44,997 nt of DNA from an uncultured Nitrosomonadales bacterium (GCA_903915035.1 CAIWRI010000148.1:1-44997); one strand, 5' to 3'; positions 8,777 through 17,666 are shown, counted from the first letter of the stretch. Notes: generated by a model not told the origin, from the sequence alone. Translations and numbers: made by a program.

Positions 8777-9481
8777 ATGAAACCTATCGGCATCTTTCGT
8801 CATATTGCCTTTGAAGGGCCGGGTTTACTGGCCGGATTCCTTGATGCGCATAAAATTCCATGGCAATTGATCGCGCTTGACGAGCACTGTGCTGTGCCTT
8901 TATCTGCATCCGGGTTTTCAGGCCTGATATTTATGGGCGGGCCGATGAGCGTGAATGATGACTTGCCGTGGATAGCACAAGAGCTCGATTTGATACGCGA
9001 TGCGGTCGAAAAAGACATTTCCGTGCTGGGTCATTGCCTCGGTGCACAGTTGATGTCAAAAGCACTGGGCGGCATCGTATCGAAAAATCCGCTGAAAGAA
9101 ATAGGCTGGGGGAGCGTGATTGTGTCCGATAACGAAACTGCGCGCAGCTGGTTCGGTGAGATGCAAGCTTTTGATGCTTTTCACTGGCATGGTGAAACCT
9201 GTACCCTGCCGCCGGGGGCTGTTCATCTGCTGTCCAGTGCTTATTGTCTCAATCAGGCGTGGAGTCTGGGCCGTCATCTGGCGCTGCAATGCCATGTCGA
9301 AATGACCGCTGCGATGATTGCAAGCTGGTGTGATGCCGGTGCTTTGGAAATTACCGTCAGTATCGCCAGTCCGGGTGTGCAATCAGCGCCTGTCATCCAG
9401 CAACAGATGATACAAAAACTGCCGCCGTTGCAAGCCGTTGCGCAGCGGCTCTATACGCGATGGATAGCCGATTTTTTATAG
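8777..9481 (+). CDS. Class I glutamine amidotransferase-like protein
   Basis: The 234-residue protein has the type 1 glutamine amidotransferase fold. The nucleophile elbow is VLGHCLGAQLMSKALGG with the catalytic Cys. The oxyanion region appears as IFMGGPMSVND, and HWHGETCTLPPGAVHLLSS and ALQCHVEMT would hold the histidine-glutamate part of the triad. It is stand-alone, like the GMP-synthase-like proteins often annotated as amidotransferases of unknown acceptor. It starts within a few bases of the repeat element and has no visible ribosome binding site, so translation may depend on folE2 upstream. The acceptor substrate is unknown; gamma-glutamyl hydrolase-like activity is an alternative. Confidence 0.85.
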   Translation: MKPIGIFRHIAFEGPGLLAGFLDAHKIPWQLIALDEHCAVPLSASGFSGLIFMGGPMSVNDDLPWIAQELDLIRDAVEKDISVLGHCLGAQLMSKALGGIVSKNPLKEIGWGSVIVSDNETARSWFGEMQAFDAFHWHGETCTLPPGAVHLLSSAYCLNQAWSLGRHLALQCHVEMTAAMIASWCDAGALEITVSIASPGVQSAPVIQQQMIQKLPPLQAVAQRLYTRWIADFL

Positions 9482-9589
9482 CGAGTAAGGAAGTGATCCT
9501 GCAGGTGATTTATTAAGCAGACACAGGTGTGTTTTAGCCGGTATTGATGGCCTCACTTTTTTCGTGTTTTCAAATGTAACAATCACTTC

Positions 9590-10524
9590 ATGCAATATCT
9601 TAAATCAGAATATTTCATTCTCCAGGCCCTGGCAGGGTTCGTTTTGGGTTTGATGCTGGAGTATGGTACGCTGATACTCACGCTGGCTGCGGTGTCCGTT
9701 GAAGTGGTGCTGTTGCACGGCGCGCCAAATCCTGCGCTGGCACGAGACACTGTGTTCGCTGCGGTAATGTTCGATATTAACGGCATACTCGGACTCGCTG
9801 CCATTGTTGGCGGTGTGAAACACGGCAGTGCCCAATACAATCTTGATTCAGCCAATTCGTTCCTTGCCATGCTGTTAGTCGCCATTGGTATAGGTATGTT
9901 TATTCCTGACTTTGTGCCCGAAGCACAGTGGCAGATTTATTCGGTCTTTTCGATTGGCATCATGTCCATCATGTATCTGGCTTTTTTCCGCTTACAGACC
10001 GTCGAACATCGCAATTTTTTTGAATACAATTCAGAGACGGCAGTCGAAGCGTATAATAAAATACACAGCCCGAATGCCTTGCATATTGCGGTAATGCTGG
10101 CTGCTGTGGCGCTGGTTGGCGTACTTTCAGATGTATTGTCGGTGATGCCGGACGTGGCGCTGTCGGTAAATCATCTGCCTAAAGCCATTCCCGCTGTGCT
10201 GGTCGCGCTGATTTCCGCCAGTCCTGAGATACTTACCGCACTCAACGCTGCCCGCAAAATCGCATGCAGACTACCGTTAATATTGCGCTTGGTGCCTCGC
10301 TCGCCACGGTGTTGCTTACCTTGCCGCTAATTGAAGTTATCGCACTGTTCAATAAAGATCGTATTGTCATGGCGTTGACCCCCTGGCAGGATGGATTGCT
10401 GCTGCTCACTTTTTTGACGGTGATGAATAATCTGCATGATGGACAAACCAATGCCATTGAGGGAACGAGTCACTTTGCCCTGTTCGCCGCGTTCATCTCG
10501 CTGGTGAGCATGGGGTTAATCTGA
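9590..10524 (+). pseudogene. ChaA-type calcium/sodium:proton antiporter, truncated and frameshifted
   Basis: Two reading frames together give one ChaA-like membrane protein. The first runs from 9590 and contains EYGTLILTLAAVSVEV and ALARDTVFAAVM. The second, one frame over, begins near 10264 with MQTTVNIALGASLATVLLTLP and ends with GTSHFALFAAF. The frames join if one A is added to the A-run at 10256-10259, giving a smooth family-like sequence (ARK-N-RMQTTVNI). About 55 N-terminal residues expected of ChaA (E. coli about 366 residues, here about 311) are missing, and the usual GEPYGTLI reads LEYGTLI. The homopolymer slip could be a sequencing error, but the missing N terminus suggests real decay. 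Intact versions exchange Ca2+ or Na+ for protons in the inner membrane. Confidence 0.75.
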
Positions 10525-10533
10525 TCAAGCTTA

Positions 10534-10550
10534 CTGAATCCTGAATCCTG
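10534..10550. repeat. Single heptamer arm (CTGAATC x2) before the kinase gene
   Basis: Two tandem copies of CTGAATC (10534-10540, 10541-10547) plus CTG end three bases before the ATG at 10553. It is the same heptamer as the right arm inside carA. No complementary left arm is visible. Confidence 0.6.
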
Positions 10551-10552
10551 AT

Positions 10553-11824
10553 ATGAATACACTGAAATTGTTGTGCAACGGTAAACTCGCAGGCATTAAA
10601 CGCCTGGATCTGTCATGTGGCCTGACACAGTTTCCCGAAGAGATTTTCGATCTTGCCGATTCCCTGGAAATCCTTAACCTTTCGGGTAATGCCTTGTCCT
10701 TATTGCCGGATGAACTGATCCGGCTTAAAAAATTGCGCGTGATCTTCTGCTCGGACAATCAGTTCACTGCAGTGCCTGAAGTGCTGGGGCAATGCAAAAA
10801 TCTGGAAATGGTTGGTTTCAAAGCCAATCAGATCAGTCGCTTGCCTGCGGCGTCACTGCCCGATAAATTGCGTTGGCTGATCCTCACTGATAATCAGTTG
10901 GCTGAATTACCTGCCCGGATGGGATTATGCAACAGGCTGCAAAAACTGATGCTGGCAGGTAATAAGTTGCAAAATTTGCCGGAGGAAATGGCCGCTTGTC
11001 ACAATCTGGAATTACTGCGTATTTCCGCCAATCGCTTTGAGTCGCTGCCGGACTGGTTATTGTCCCTGCCGCGACTGGCTTGGCTGGCTTTTGCCGGTAA
11101 TCCCTGTCAGGATGGCGCAACGCAGGTGATTTCATCCGTTCACTGGCATGAAATTGATTTGCAGCACAAGCTGGGCGAGGGGGCTTCAGGCATTATTTAT
11201 CAGGCTAACCATCAGCATCAAGGTGCGGTTGCCATTAAACTTTTCAAGGGACAGGTGACCAGTGACGGTCTGCCGCAGAGCGAAAAAGCGGCCTGCATCG
11301 CTGCAGGTTTGCATGTCAATGTGATCACGGCGACAGCTAAAATCAGCGGCCATCCGCAAGGCGTGGCAGGTATGTTGATGCCGCTGGTTGATGCGAGTTT
11401 CAGAAATCTTGCCGGCCCGCCCACTCTGGAATCCTGCACGCGCGACATTTATCCGGCTGATACCGGCTTCACGCTTAAAACAGTGATACGCATGGCGCAT
11501 GGCATCGCGGCGGCGGCAGCGCACTTGCATGAGAAGAATATTTTGCACGGTGATTTATACGCGCATAACATTCTGTGGAATGAACAGGGTGATTGTTTGC
11601 TGGGCGATTTCGGCGCGGCGTCCTTTATTCCTTCGGGGCATGCCGGTCATGCGCTGCAGCGCATCGAAGTGCGTGCGTTTGCCTGTTTTCTCGAGGAGTT
11701 ACTGGTGCATTGCATTGAGACAGTGCCTGAGGGATTATGGGAATTACAGCAGCGCTGTGGGCAATCTGATGTCGCATCCCGGCCTTTATTTGCTGCGATT
11801 TACGAAGAGTTGGGCAAGTTGTAA
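10553..11824 (+). CDS. Leucine-rich-repeat protein kinase
   Basis: The 423-residue protein has about seven leucine-rich repeats of 22-23 residues (about residues 15-190; for example LEILNLSGNALSLLPDEL), followed by a compact eukaryotic-type kinase domain. Kinase motifs are all present: glycine loop GEGASG (about 206), the ATP-anchoring Lys in VAIKLFK, catalytic loop HGDLYAHNIL (about 332-341) and the metal-binding DFG (about 352). It therefore looks active, most likely on Ser/Thr. There is no signal peptide or membrane segment, so it should be cytosolic. The repeats probably bind a protein target. Similar LRR-kinases occur in Proteobacteria, but I know of no defined pathway. No Shine-Dalgarno sequence precedes the start; a heptamer arm lies there instead. 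Confidence 0.88.
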   Translation: MNTLKLLCNGKLAGIKRLDLSCGLTQFPEEIFDLADSLEILNLSGNALSLLPDELIRLKKLRVIFCSDNQFTAVPEVLGQCKNLEMVGFKANQISRLPAASLPDKLRWLILTDNQLAELPARMGLCNRLQKLMLAGNKLQNLPEEMAACHNLELLRISANRFESLPDWLLSLPRLAWLAFAGNPCQDGATQVISSVHWHEIDLQHKLGEGASGIIYQANHQHQGAVAIKLFKGQVTSDGLPQSEKAACIAAGLHVNVITATAKISGHPQGVAGMLMPLVDASFRNLAGPPTLESCTRDIYPADTGFTLKTVIRMAHGIAAAAAHLHEKNILHGDLYAHNILWNEQGDCLLGDFGAASFIPSGHAGHALQRIEVRAFACFLEELLVHCIETVPEGLWELQQRCGQSDVASRPLFAAIYEELGKL

Positions 11825-11929
11825 TCCATCAGTCTCAGAACTCGTGAATTTCGCGTTGCAGGCGATAGCCTCTTGCGCCTTTGTTCCTTGTCGCTGTCAT
11901 TTTAGTGCACCCGCTCTCATGGGGCACGT

Positions 11930-11935
11930 TATAAT
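11930..11935 (+). promoter_or_regulatory. Candidate -10 box for the SNF2 helicase gene
   Basis: A consensus TATAAT lies 43 bp upstream of the helicase ATG. No clear -35 hexamer is found at 16-18 bp. Confidence 0.35.
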
Positions 11936-11977
11936 TGGGACTGTTTTTAAGCCGGTCTAAAACCCAACTATTACGCT

Positions 11978-14900
11978 ATGTCACTTGCCAAGACCTATAC
12001 CCTCGCCGATGTAACCCGCTGGTTCAGCATGATTGAGTTAAATAAGGCTAAGCCTTATCTGAATTCAATTTCGCAGATAGTGGTTCAGTCTGACAAGATT
12101 ACCGCTCAGGTCAAAGGTACGGCTAAGCTTCCGTATACGGTACAAATTTTATTTGAAACTGATAAATCCGCGACCCCGGGTATGCGACCGTTGTGCAGTT
12201 GTCCGGTAGGCTATAAATGCAAGCACACGGCAGCGGTATTGCTGTCAGCTTTGTCACTGCCGCGTACACCGGTTGTCAATCCTGCCCTGCTCGAATGGGT
12301 GGAGGCCTTCCGCAAAGCGCAGGCTCTCCCCGCCAAAAAGAAACCGAGGCCAGTTCAGCGTAGTGAGCACTTATGCTATGTATTGCATAAGTCATTGGGT
12401 TCAGATGGCTATCTGATTGGCACGTATAAGGCGCGTTTGTCGCCAGACGGTGTTTTGCTGGGGCAGCTTGAAGAGTGGACTAATGTAGAGCGCGCGCTGA
12501 TCAAGCCGCCGCTGTTTGTGTCCGAGGAAGACTTGCCCATTTTACGGCTGCTCTTGAAGCTGCGTGAAAAGTTTGAGGGCAATTTGTTGCTGAGTAAACA
12601 AGGCGATGAGATTCTGACGAGTCTGTTGGAAACCGGACGTTTCTTCTGCATGGAAAGAATGTCGGGTAATCGCTATGTACTGTCCACACCGGTGCGGCTC
12701 AAAAAGGGGAAAGTGCGTGAAGCCAGGCTAGACTGGGGGGCGGATGAATCAGGGCGTATGGTGCCAAAAATTATCCGCAGCGGCGGGGCTGTCATCGTCT
12801 TGCCCTTGACTGAAGCAACCTGGTATCTGGATGCAAAGAACGGCGAAATCGGTCTGTTGAAACTGGCGCAGAGCCCGGCGCAAATTGCGCAATTACTGAG
12901 TATGCCGCCGCTTCAGGAAATCGATGTGCCGGTGGTCTCCGAGATGTTGCGTGAAATGGTGCCGGATCTTCCTGCACCGACCACGGCTCGTCTGCGTGCT
13001 CTCGAAGCAAAGCTGATTCCCGTGTTGTTGCTGGATACTTCCTTGCCGGCCTATATGGGGCGTTATCGCGGTTATGGATTAGGTACTCAGGTGCGTGACT
13101 GGGCTTGTGTCGAGTTTCGTTATGGCGAAGCGGTTTTGCCATCGGAGCATGCGGGTGAATTTGTCTCGCTTGCCAATGGCGAAACGGTGCGCGTGAAGCG
13201 CGATATCAAAGCGGAGCAGCGCTTTATTCAATCGCTGAATAGATATGGTCTGGAAGAAATGTCACGTTTTGGCATGGCAGGCGCGATTCCCGATCAAACC
13301 ATGTATGGCTTGGAGAGCGAGAAATCCTGGCCGCAGTTCATGAAGTTGGCGATACCGGAAATGAAGGCGGCAGGCTGGGAGATCGTCGTTCCTCAGAGCT
13401 TTCGCCATCATGTGCTGGAAGTGGAAGCCTGGGTTGGTGAGTTCGATGAGCAGGAAGACGGCTGGTTCAGCCTGAATATGGGCATCGTGGTAAATGGTCA
13501 GCGGCTGGCGCTGGCACCGATGCTGCACGAGTTATTCAAGGTGGATTCGCGCTGGCTGGATGCGATTTTGCTGGACAGGATGAAGGATGATGAGGCAATC
13601 GCATTGCAGTTGCCCGAAGGCGGTGCGGTGCGTGTGCCGGCCGAACGCATTAAACCGCTGGCGCGCACCTTGATCGAATTGTTTGACGGAAAAGCACCGG
13701 GCGATGAGATACGGCTGTCGCGTTATGATGTGGCGCGTATCGACGCGCTGGCCGGAATGGAACGCTGGCAATTCAAGGGCGTGGATGCCGTCTCAATCCT
13801 GGCCGAAAAGCTAAAGAATACCGCAGGTATTCAGGCCGTCGATGCGCCGGAAGGATTTGCATTGCAACTGCGCCATTATCAACTGGAAGGCCTAGCCTGG
13901 CTGCAGTTTTTGCGTGAACAGGGCTTGGCCGGTATCCTGGCTGATGATATGGGTTTGGGGAAAACCGCTCAGACGCTGGCGCATTTGTTGCTTGAGAAAC
14001 AGTCAGGCCGCATGGACAGGCCGTCGCTGGTGGTTCTTCCCACTTCATTGATTTTTAACTGGAAACGTGAGGCGGAACGCTTTGCGCCACAGTTGAAGAT
14101 GCTGTCCTTGCACGGCAAACAGCGTGCTGAACATTTTCCGCTGATTGCCACGCACGATGTCATCCTCACGACCTATCCCCTGTTGTGGCGCGATGAGGAG
14201 GCTCTGCTGGAACACAATTATCATCTGTTGATTCTGGATGAAGCACAGACGGTAAAAAATGTTTCCAGTCAGGCAGCTCAGGTGGTACGACGCCTGAACG
14301 CGCGACATCGCTTATGTTTGACAGGTACGCCACTGGAAAATCATCTGGGTGAGTTGTGGGCACAGTTCGACTTTTTGCTGCCTGGTTTGTTAGGCGATGC
14401 TAAGGGCTTTACCAAGACCTGGCGCACACCGATTGAAAAGCACGGCAACCGCATGCGCCGCGATCTGCTCGCGCAGCGCGTCAGACCTTTTATCATGCGC
14501 CGCCGCAAGGAAGACGTAGCGACCGAATTGCCGCCGAAAACCTTGATTGTGCGGACGGTGGAATTGGAGGGAACTCAGCGCGATCTATACGAAACGGTAC
14601 GCATCGCCATGGATCAGCGAGTCCGCGAAGAAATCGCCGAAAAGGGCTTTGCGCGCAGTCACATCATTATCCTTGATGCCCTGCTCAAGTTGCGTCAAGT
14701 GTGTTGCGATCCACGCCTGCTCAAGCTGACTAGTGCCAAAAAGGTCAAAGAACACGCCAAGCTGGATATGCTGATGGAAATGTTGCCGGAGCTGGTGAGT
14801 GAAGGGCGGCGAATTCTGGTGTTTTCGCAATTTACTTCAATGCTGGAACTGATAGAAGAAGAGTTGGATAAAGAAAAACTGACTTATGTGAAACTCACCG

Positions 14901-15280
14901 GCGATACGCAAAATCGTGAGGAAGTGGTGCGTCAGTTCCAGGATGGCGAAGTGCCTATTTTTCTGATCAGTCTGAAAGCTGGCGGGGTAGGGCTTAATCT
15001 GACCACGGCGGACACGGTGATTCACTATGATCCGTGGTGGAATCCTGCCGTAGAAAATCAGGCGACCGATCGCGCGCACCGACTGGGTCAGACCAAGAAT
15101 GTGTTCGTCTATAAACTGGTGGTGGCGGGCAGTATCGAAGAAAAAATACTGGCATTGCAAGAGAAGAAAGCGGAGCTTGCTGCGGGTATTTTGTCCGAAG
15201 ACAGTGCGGGGCTGACCAAATTCGGTGAGGCGGACATAGCCGCCTTGCTGGCCCCCTTGCCGAAAGATGAGGAAGAATAA
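11978..15280 (+). CDS. SWIM zinc-finger SNF2/RapA-type helicase
   Basis: This is a 1100-residue Swi2/Snf2-like ATPase. A SWIM zinc finger is near the N terminus (about residues 72-88: CSCPVGYKCKH, the C-X-C...C-X-H ligands). The middle part is weakly recognisable. The motor begins at about 640 with LRHYQLEGLAWLQFL, Walker A DDMGLGKT (about 656) and Walker B DEAQ (about 752). The second RecA lobe contains LVFSQFTSML, LKAGGVGLNL and the arginine-finger motif ATDRAHRLGQ (about 1030). Such proteins translocate on double-stranded DNA and remodel DNA-protein complexes; bacterial members are usually uncharacterised. Length is typical for SWIM-SNF2 proteins. It is followed by a solo heptamer arm and then a gene-free region. 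Confidence 0.93.
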   Translation: MSLAKTYTLADVTRWFSMIELNKAKPYLNSISQIVVQSDKITAQVKGTAKLPYTVQILFETDKSATPGMRPLCSCPVGYKCKHTAAVLLSALSLPRTPVVNPALLEWVEAFRKAQALPAKKKPRPVQRSEHLCYVLHKSLGSDGYLIGTYKARLSPDGVLLGQLEEWTNVERALIKPPLFVSEEDLPILRLLLKLREKFEGNLLLSKQGDEILTSLLETGRFFCMERMSGNRYVLSTPVRLKKGKVREARLDWGADESGRMVPKIIRSGGAVIVLPLTEATWYLDAKNGEIGLLKLAQSPAQIAQLLSMPPLQEIDVPVVSEMLREMVPDLPAPTTARLRALEAKLIPVLLLDTSLPAYMGRYRGYGLGTQVRDWACVEFRYGEAVLPSEHAGEFVSLANGETVRVKRDIKAEQRFIQSLNRYGLEEMSRFGMAGAIPDQTMYGLESEKSWPQFMKLAIPEMKAAGWEIVVPQSFRHHVLEVEAWVGEFDEQEDGWFSLNMGIVVNGQRLALAPMLHELFKVDSRWLDAILLDRMKDDEAIALQLPEGGAVRVPAERIKPLARTLIELFDGKAPGDEIRLSRYDVARIDALAGMERWQFKGVDAVSILAEKLKNTAGIQAVDAPEGFALQLRHYQLEGLAWLQFLREQGLAGILADDMGLGKTAQTLAHLLLEKQSGRMDRPSLVVLPTSLIFNWKREAERFAPQLKMLSLHGKQRAEHFPLIATHDVILTTYPLLWRDEEALLEHNYHLLILDEAQTVKNVSSQAAQVVRRLNARHRLCLTGTPLENHLGELWAQFDFLLPGLLGDAKGFTKTWRTPIEKHGNRMRRDLLAQRVRPFIMRRRKEDVATELPPKTLIVRTVELEGTQRDLYETVRIAMDQRVREEIAEKGFARSHIIILDALLKLRQVCCDPRLLKLTSAKKVKEHAKLDMLMEMLPELVSEGRRILVFSQFTSMLELIEEELDKEKLTYVKLTGDTQNREEVVRQFQDGEVPIFLISLKAGGVGLNLTTADTVIHYDPWWNPAVENQATDRAHRLGQTKNVFVYKLVVAGSIEEKILALQEKKAELAAGILSEDSAGLTKFGEADIAALLAPLPKDEEE

Positions 15281-15289
15281 AAACCAGGC

Positions 15290-15303
15290 TTCAGGATTCA
15301 GGA
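15290..15303. repeat. Single heptamer arm (TTCAGGA x2) after the SNF2 gene
   Basis: Two perfect tandem copies of TTCAGGA begin nine bases after the helicase stop codon. TTCAGGA is the complement of the TCCTGAA unit at 10534-10550 and in carA. No partner arm is visible downstream. Confidence 0.6.
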
Positions 15304-15731
15304 GCCCCTCAATCGACTTCGCTCAATGTATTTTCGTTAACGTAAAACACGCGCAAACGAGGGAGCAGGCGAGGCGTATCGCCAGAGGTGGCTCTTCGTC
15401 ATGCCCGTTACCATAAAACTTTTTTTCAGCGGGTTGAGGGTTCTTGCAATCGGTGATGCAGTTCATTGTTATAAAACAGGTTCCCGAGTCGTTCGCCGAG
15501 GTTCGAGTGCCTTGCGCTGCACATCAACGGCCTTGTGTTGCCCGATAAAATACGTGCCGGTATTGCAAAATCACTGTTGCTTTGCATCAACAGGTTGATG
15601 CCGGATGACATAACTGATGTTATGCCATAATGTCAGTTAATAATCTAAAAGCAATGAAAAAGTGGTCTTGGTTTGCAGCGTATGTTTGTAAGCCGGACGA
15701 AATTCCTGCTGGTGAAATTTTATAAGATAGC
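15304..15731. other. Gene-free interval with a short palindrome
   Basis: I find no convincing coding frame or RNA gene here. At about 15609-15624 there is a CATAAC-TGAT-GTTATG palindrome, followed closely by a TAATGTCAG string, which could be an operator. Short frames in the interval lack ribosome binding sites. Confidence 0.4.
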
Positions 15732-15782
15732 TATAATAACAGCGTTTCAGTGTTGGGCTGAAACATCCCGATCCGGGGGGAT
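15732..15782 (+). promoter_or_regulatory. Candidate -10 box and structured leader of psiF-like gene
   Basis: TATAAT (15732-15737) is followed by two potential hairpins. The first is GTTTCAG/CTGAAAC (15744-15750, 15758-15764; 7 bp, 7-base loop). The second is ATCCC/GGGAT (15765-15769, 15778-15782). They end about ten bases before the AAGGAG ribosome binding site at 15792. No good -35 was found. Confidence 0.4.
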
Positions 15783-15803
15783 ACAACCATTAAGGAGAAA
15801 TTC

Positions 15804-16154
15804 ATGAAAAAATTGATCGCAGTGGCTTGTTTGGGGTTTATTGTTTCGGCGTCGGCTTTTGCGGGTGCGCAGCAGGAAAAAATGAAGGGCTGTAACATGG
15901 AAGCCAAGACGAACGCACTGAAGGGTGAGGAGCGTCGTGCCTTTATGAGCAAATGTCTGAAGAAAGATTACATCCTGAAGTCGGCAGGTACTGCAGTAAA
16001 ACCGGAGGCGCGGTCTGGGGTTAAGCCGGTTTCAAGTACAGCGGATACTGTCAAGCAGCAGGATAAGATGAAAAAGTGCAATGAGAATGCCAAGACTAAA
16101 GTCTTCAAGGGTGAAGAACGTAAAGCTTTTATGCAGAATTGTCTGAAGGCTTGA
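15804..16154 (+). CDS. PsiF repeat-containing secreted protein
   Basis: The 116-residue protein starts with a clear signal peptide (MKKLIAVACLGFIVSASAFA, cleavage near AFA-GA). Two copies of the PsiF repeat follow, at about residues 23-53 and 85-115. Each begins QQ-[ED]-KMK-x-CN and ends GEER-x-AFM-x-x-CLK, so each carries two Cys that may pair in the periplasm. PsiF was named in E. coli as phosphate-starvation inducible; its function is unknown. AAGGAG seven bases upstream supports the start. No convincing Pho box is seen upstream, so control may differ here. A strong terminator follows, and the gene appears monocistronic. Confidence 0.88.
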   Translation: MKKLIAVACLGFIVSASAFAGAQQEKMKGCNMEAKTNALKGEERRAFMSKCLKKDYILKSAGTAVKPEARSGVKPVSSTADTVKQQDKMKKCNENAKTKVFKGEERKAFMQNCLKA

Positions 16155-16192
16155 GCTAAAACGCAGGCAGTAATTTATATTTTTGAGCAGGG

Positions 16193-16218
16193 GAAAAAGC
16201 GCACTTGTGCGCTTTTTC
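16193..16218 (+). terminator. Rho-independent terminator after psiF-like gene
   Basis: A perfect 11-bp stem (16193-16203 with 16208-16218), GAAAAAGCGCA against its complement with a CTTG loop, ends in five T residues. Its A-rich 5' side could also let it work on the opposite strand. Confidence 0.85.
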
Positions 16219-16307
16219 ATTTGATGCCGCTATACACAGGCTCAAGGTCTGATTTGTTTGAAACATGCCTGAATTTTGACTTTGCTGCATTACTATTGCG
16301 CTTCCGT

Positions 16308-16336
16308 TTGATGCGCATCCGCTAATCCGCTATAAT
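16308..16336 (+). promoter_or_regulatory. Sigma70 promoter of carA
   Basis: TTGATG (16308-16313) and a consensus TATAAT (16331-16336) are separated by exactly 17 bp. The expected transcript start is near 16343, giving a leader of about 65 nt. Confidence 0.8.
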
Positions 16337-16351
16337 GGGCGTTAATCTTTC

Positions 16352-16378
16352 GCGGGATGAACTGACGGTTCTACCCGC
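16352..16378 (+). promoter_or_regulatory. Hairpin in the carA leader
   Basis: GCGGG/CCCGC (16352-16356, 16374-16378) encloses GAAC/GTTC (16359-16362, 16368-16371) with a 2x2 internal loop, followed by TTCTTT. It could be an attenuator responding to pyrimidine or arginine supply, but no leader peptide or antiterminator partner was recognised. Confidence 0.4.
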
Positions 16379-16407
16379 TTCTTTATGTCTATTATTGGGG
16401 GTGTCTG

Positions 16408-17613
16408 GTGACGCAAACAAATCCTGCAATGCTTGTACTTGCCGATGGGACGGTGTTTCGCGGTATTTCCATCGGGGCTTCCGGCAGTCGTACCGGTGAA
16501 GTGGTATTTAATACGGCGATGTCCGGCTATCAGGAAATACTCACCGATCCTTCCTATTGCAGGCAAATCGTCACGTTGACTTGTCCGCATATCGGCAATG
16601 TCGGCGTGAATCCTGATGATATTGAATCAAACCAGGTGTTTGCCAGTGGTCTGGTGATACGCGATTTGTCGCTGACGGTGAGCAATTTCCGCAGCACGCA
16701 GTCCTTGCCGGATTATCTTAAAGCGAATAGTGTCGTGGCAATTGCCGGGATTGATACCCGTAAATTGACGCGTATCCTGCGCGAAAAGGGCGCACAGAAT
16801 GGTTGTATCGCGACAGGAACGGATGAAGTCGCCGCGCTTGCAGAAGCACGCGGCTTTGCCGGGCTGGCCGGTATGGATCTGGCGCAGGTTGCCACTTGCG
16901 ACAAGCCCTATCAGTGGACTGAGGGTGTGTGGAAACTGGGTGTGGTGCATGGGCAGGAATCAGAAGTCAGGAATCAGGAGTCAGGAGTCAGAAAACAAAC
17001 ATCTGGCTTTGCTGAATCCCCAATCCTGAATCCTGAATCCTTGCATGTGGTGGCTTTCGATTTTGGTGTAAAACACAATATTCTGCGTATGTTGGCCGAA
17101 CGGGGTTGCAAAATCACCGTTGTGCCTGCCAAAACTTCTGCTGCAGAGGTGCTGGCTTTAAAGCCTGATGGCGTATTCCTGTCCAATGGTCCGGGTGATC
17201 CTGAGCCTTGCGATTACGCTATTGAGGCAACGCGGGAGATACTGGAGGCGGACATCCCGCTGTTCGGCATTTGCCTGGGACATCAGATACTGGGATTGGC
17301 GATCGGCGCTAAGACCATAAAAATGAAATTCGGGCATCGCGGTGCCAATCATCCGGTACAGGATCTGCTGACCCGTCGTGTGATGATTACCAGCCAGAAT
17401 CACGGCTTTGCGGTGGATGCGGCAAGCTTGCCGGCAAATGCACGCGCAACGCACGTATCGCTGTTTGATGGCACTTTGCAAGGCTTTGAATTAACGGATA
17501 AAGCCGCTTTTTGTTTTCAGGGGCATCCGGAAGCGAGTCCCGGTCCGCATGATGTCGATGGCCTGTTTGATAAATTTGTTGCAATGATGGAGAAAAACAG
17601 TCGTAAGACGTAA
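16408..17613 (+). CDS. carA: Carbamoyl-phosphate synthase small subunit
   Basis: CarA is the glutaminase subunit that supplies ammonia to CarB for carbamoyl phosphate (arginine and pyrimidines). The N-terminal domain shows GVNPDDIES and the amidotransferase domain shows [16 protein letters not shown], the nucleophile FGICLGHQ (Cys near 288) and [13 protein letters not shown]. The start is GTG at 16408, giving 401 residues, longer than usual (E. coli 382). The extra length is an in-frame heptamer-repeat element encoding residues about 183-211, in the linker between domains just before [10 protein letters not shown]. The linker is about 20 residues longer than in E. coli. The stop codon lies inside another element. 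A good promoter and leader hairpin precede the gene, and carB follows. Confidence 0.96.
   Translation: MTQTNPAMLVLADGTVFRGISIGASGSRTGEVVFNTAMSGYQEILTDPSYCRQIVTLTCPHIGNVGVNPDDIESNQVFASGLVIRDLSLTVSNFRSTQSLPDYLKANSVVAIAGIDTRKLTRILREKGAQNGCIATGTDEVAALAEARGFAGLAGMDLAQVATCDKPYQWTEGVWKLGVVHGQESEVRNQESGVRKQTSGFAESPILNPESLHVVAFDFGVKHNILRMLAERGCKITVVPAKTSAAEVLALKPDGVFLSNGPGDPEPCDYAIEATREILEADIPLFGICLGHQILGLAIGAKTIKMKFGHRGANHPVQDLLTRRVMITSQNHGFAVDAASLPANARATHVSLFDGTLQGFELTDKAAFCFQGHPEASPGPHDVDGLFDKFVAMMEKNSRKT
16954..17039. repeat. Paired-heptamer element inside carA (in frame)
   Basis: The left arm is five tandem heptamers at 16954-16988 (consensus CAGGANT) plus CAG. The right arm is four heptamers at 17012-17039 (CTGAATC three times, one CCCAATC). 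The arms are complementary around a loop of about 20 nt. All codons remain open, adding a Gln/Glu/Ser/Arg-rich stretch to the CarA linker. Confidence 0.85.
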
Positions 17614-17666
17614 GATGCAAGTTTCTAGTTAAATCAACTTCCAACTTACGACTTACGATTTACGTC
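17601..17666. repeat. Paired-heptamer element, carA/carB junction
   Basis: Left arm: TCGTAAG, ACGTAAG, ATGCAAG at 17601-17621, containing the carA stop codon TAA (17611-17613). Right arm: four heptamers at 17636-17663 (AACTTCC, AACTTAC, GACTTAC, GATTTAC) plus GTC. The arms are complementary with a loop of about 14 nt. carB starts 12 bases after the right arm without a ribosome binding site. Part of the left arm may be native carA sequence, since E. coli CarA also ends with an RKT motif. Confidence 0.8.

Noticed and set aside
15401..15598. 65-codon plus-strand frame between the SNF2 and psiF-like genes
   Set aside because: No ribosome binding site, low-complexity Cys/Val-rich product, and overlapping antisense frames; treated as non-coding.
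15606..15650. Pho box upstream of the psiF-like gene
   Set aside because: One CTGACAT-like unit is present, but the second 7-bp direct repeat at 11-bp spacing is missing.
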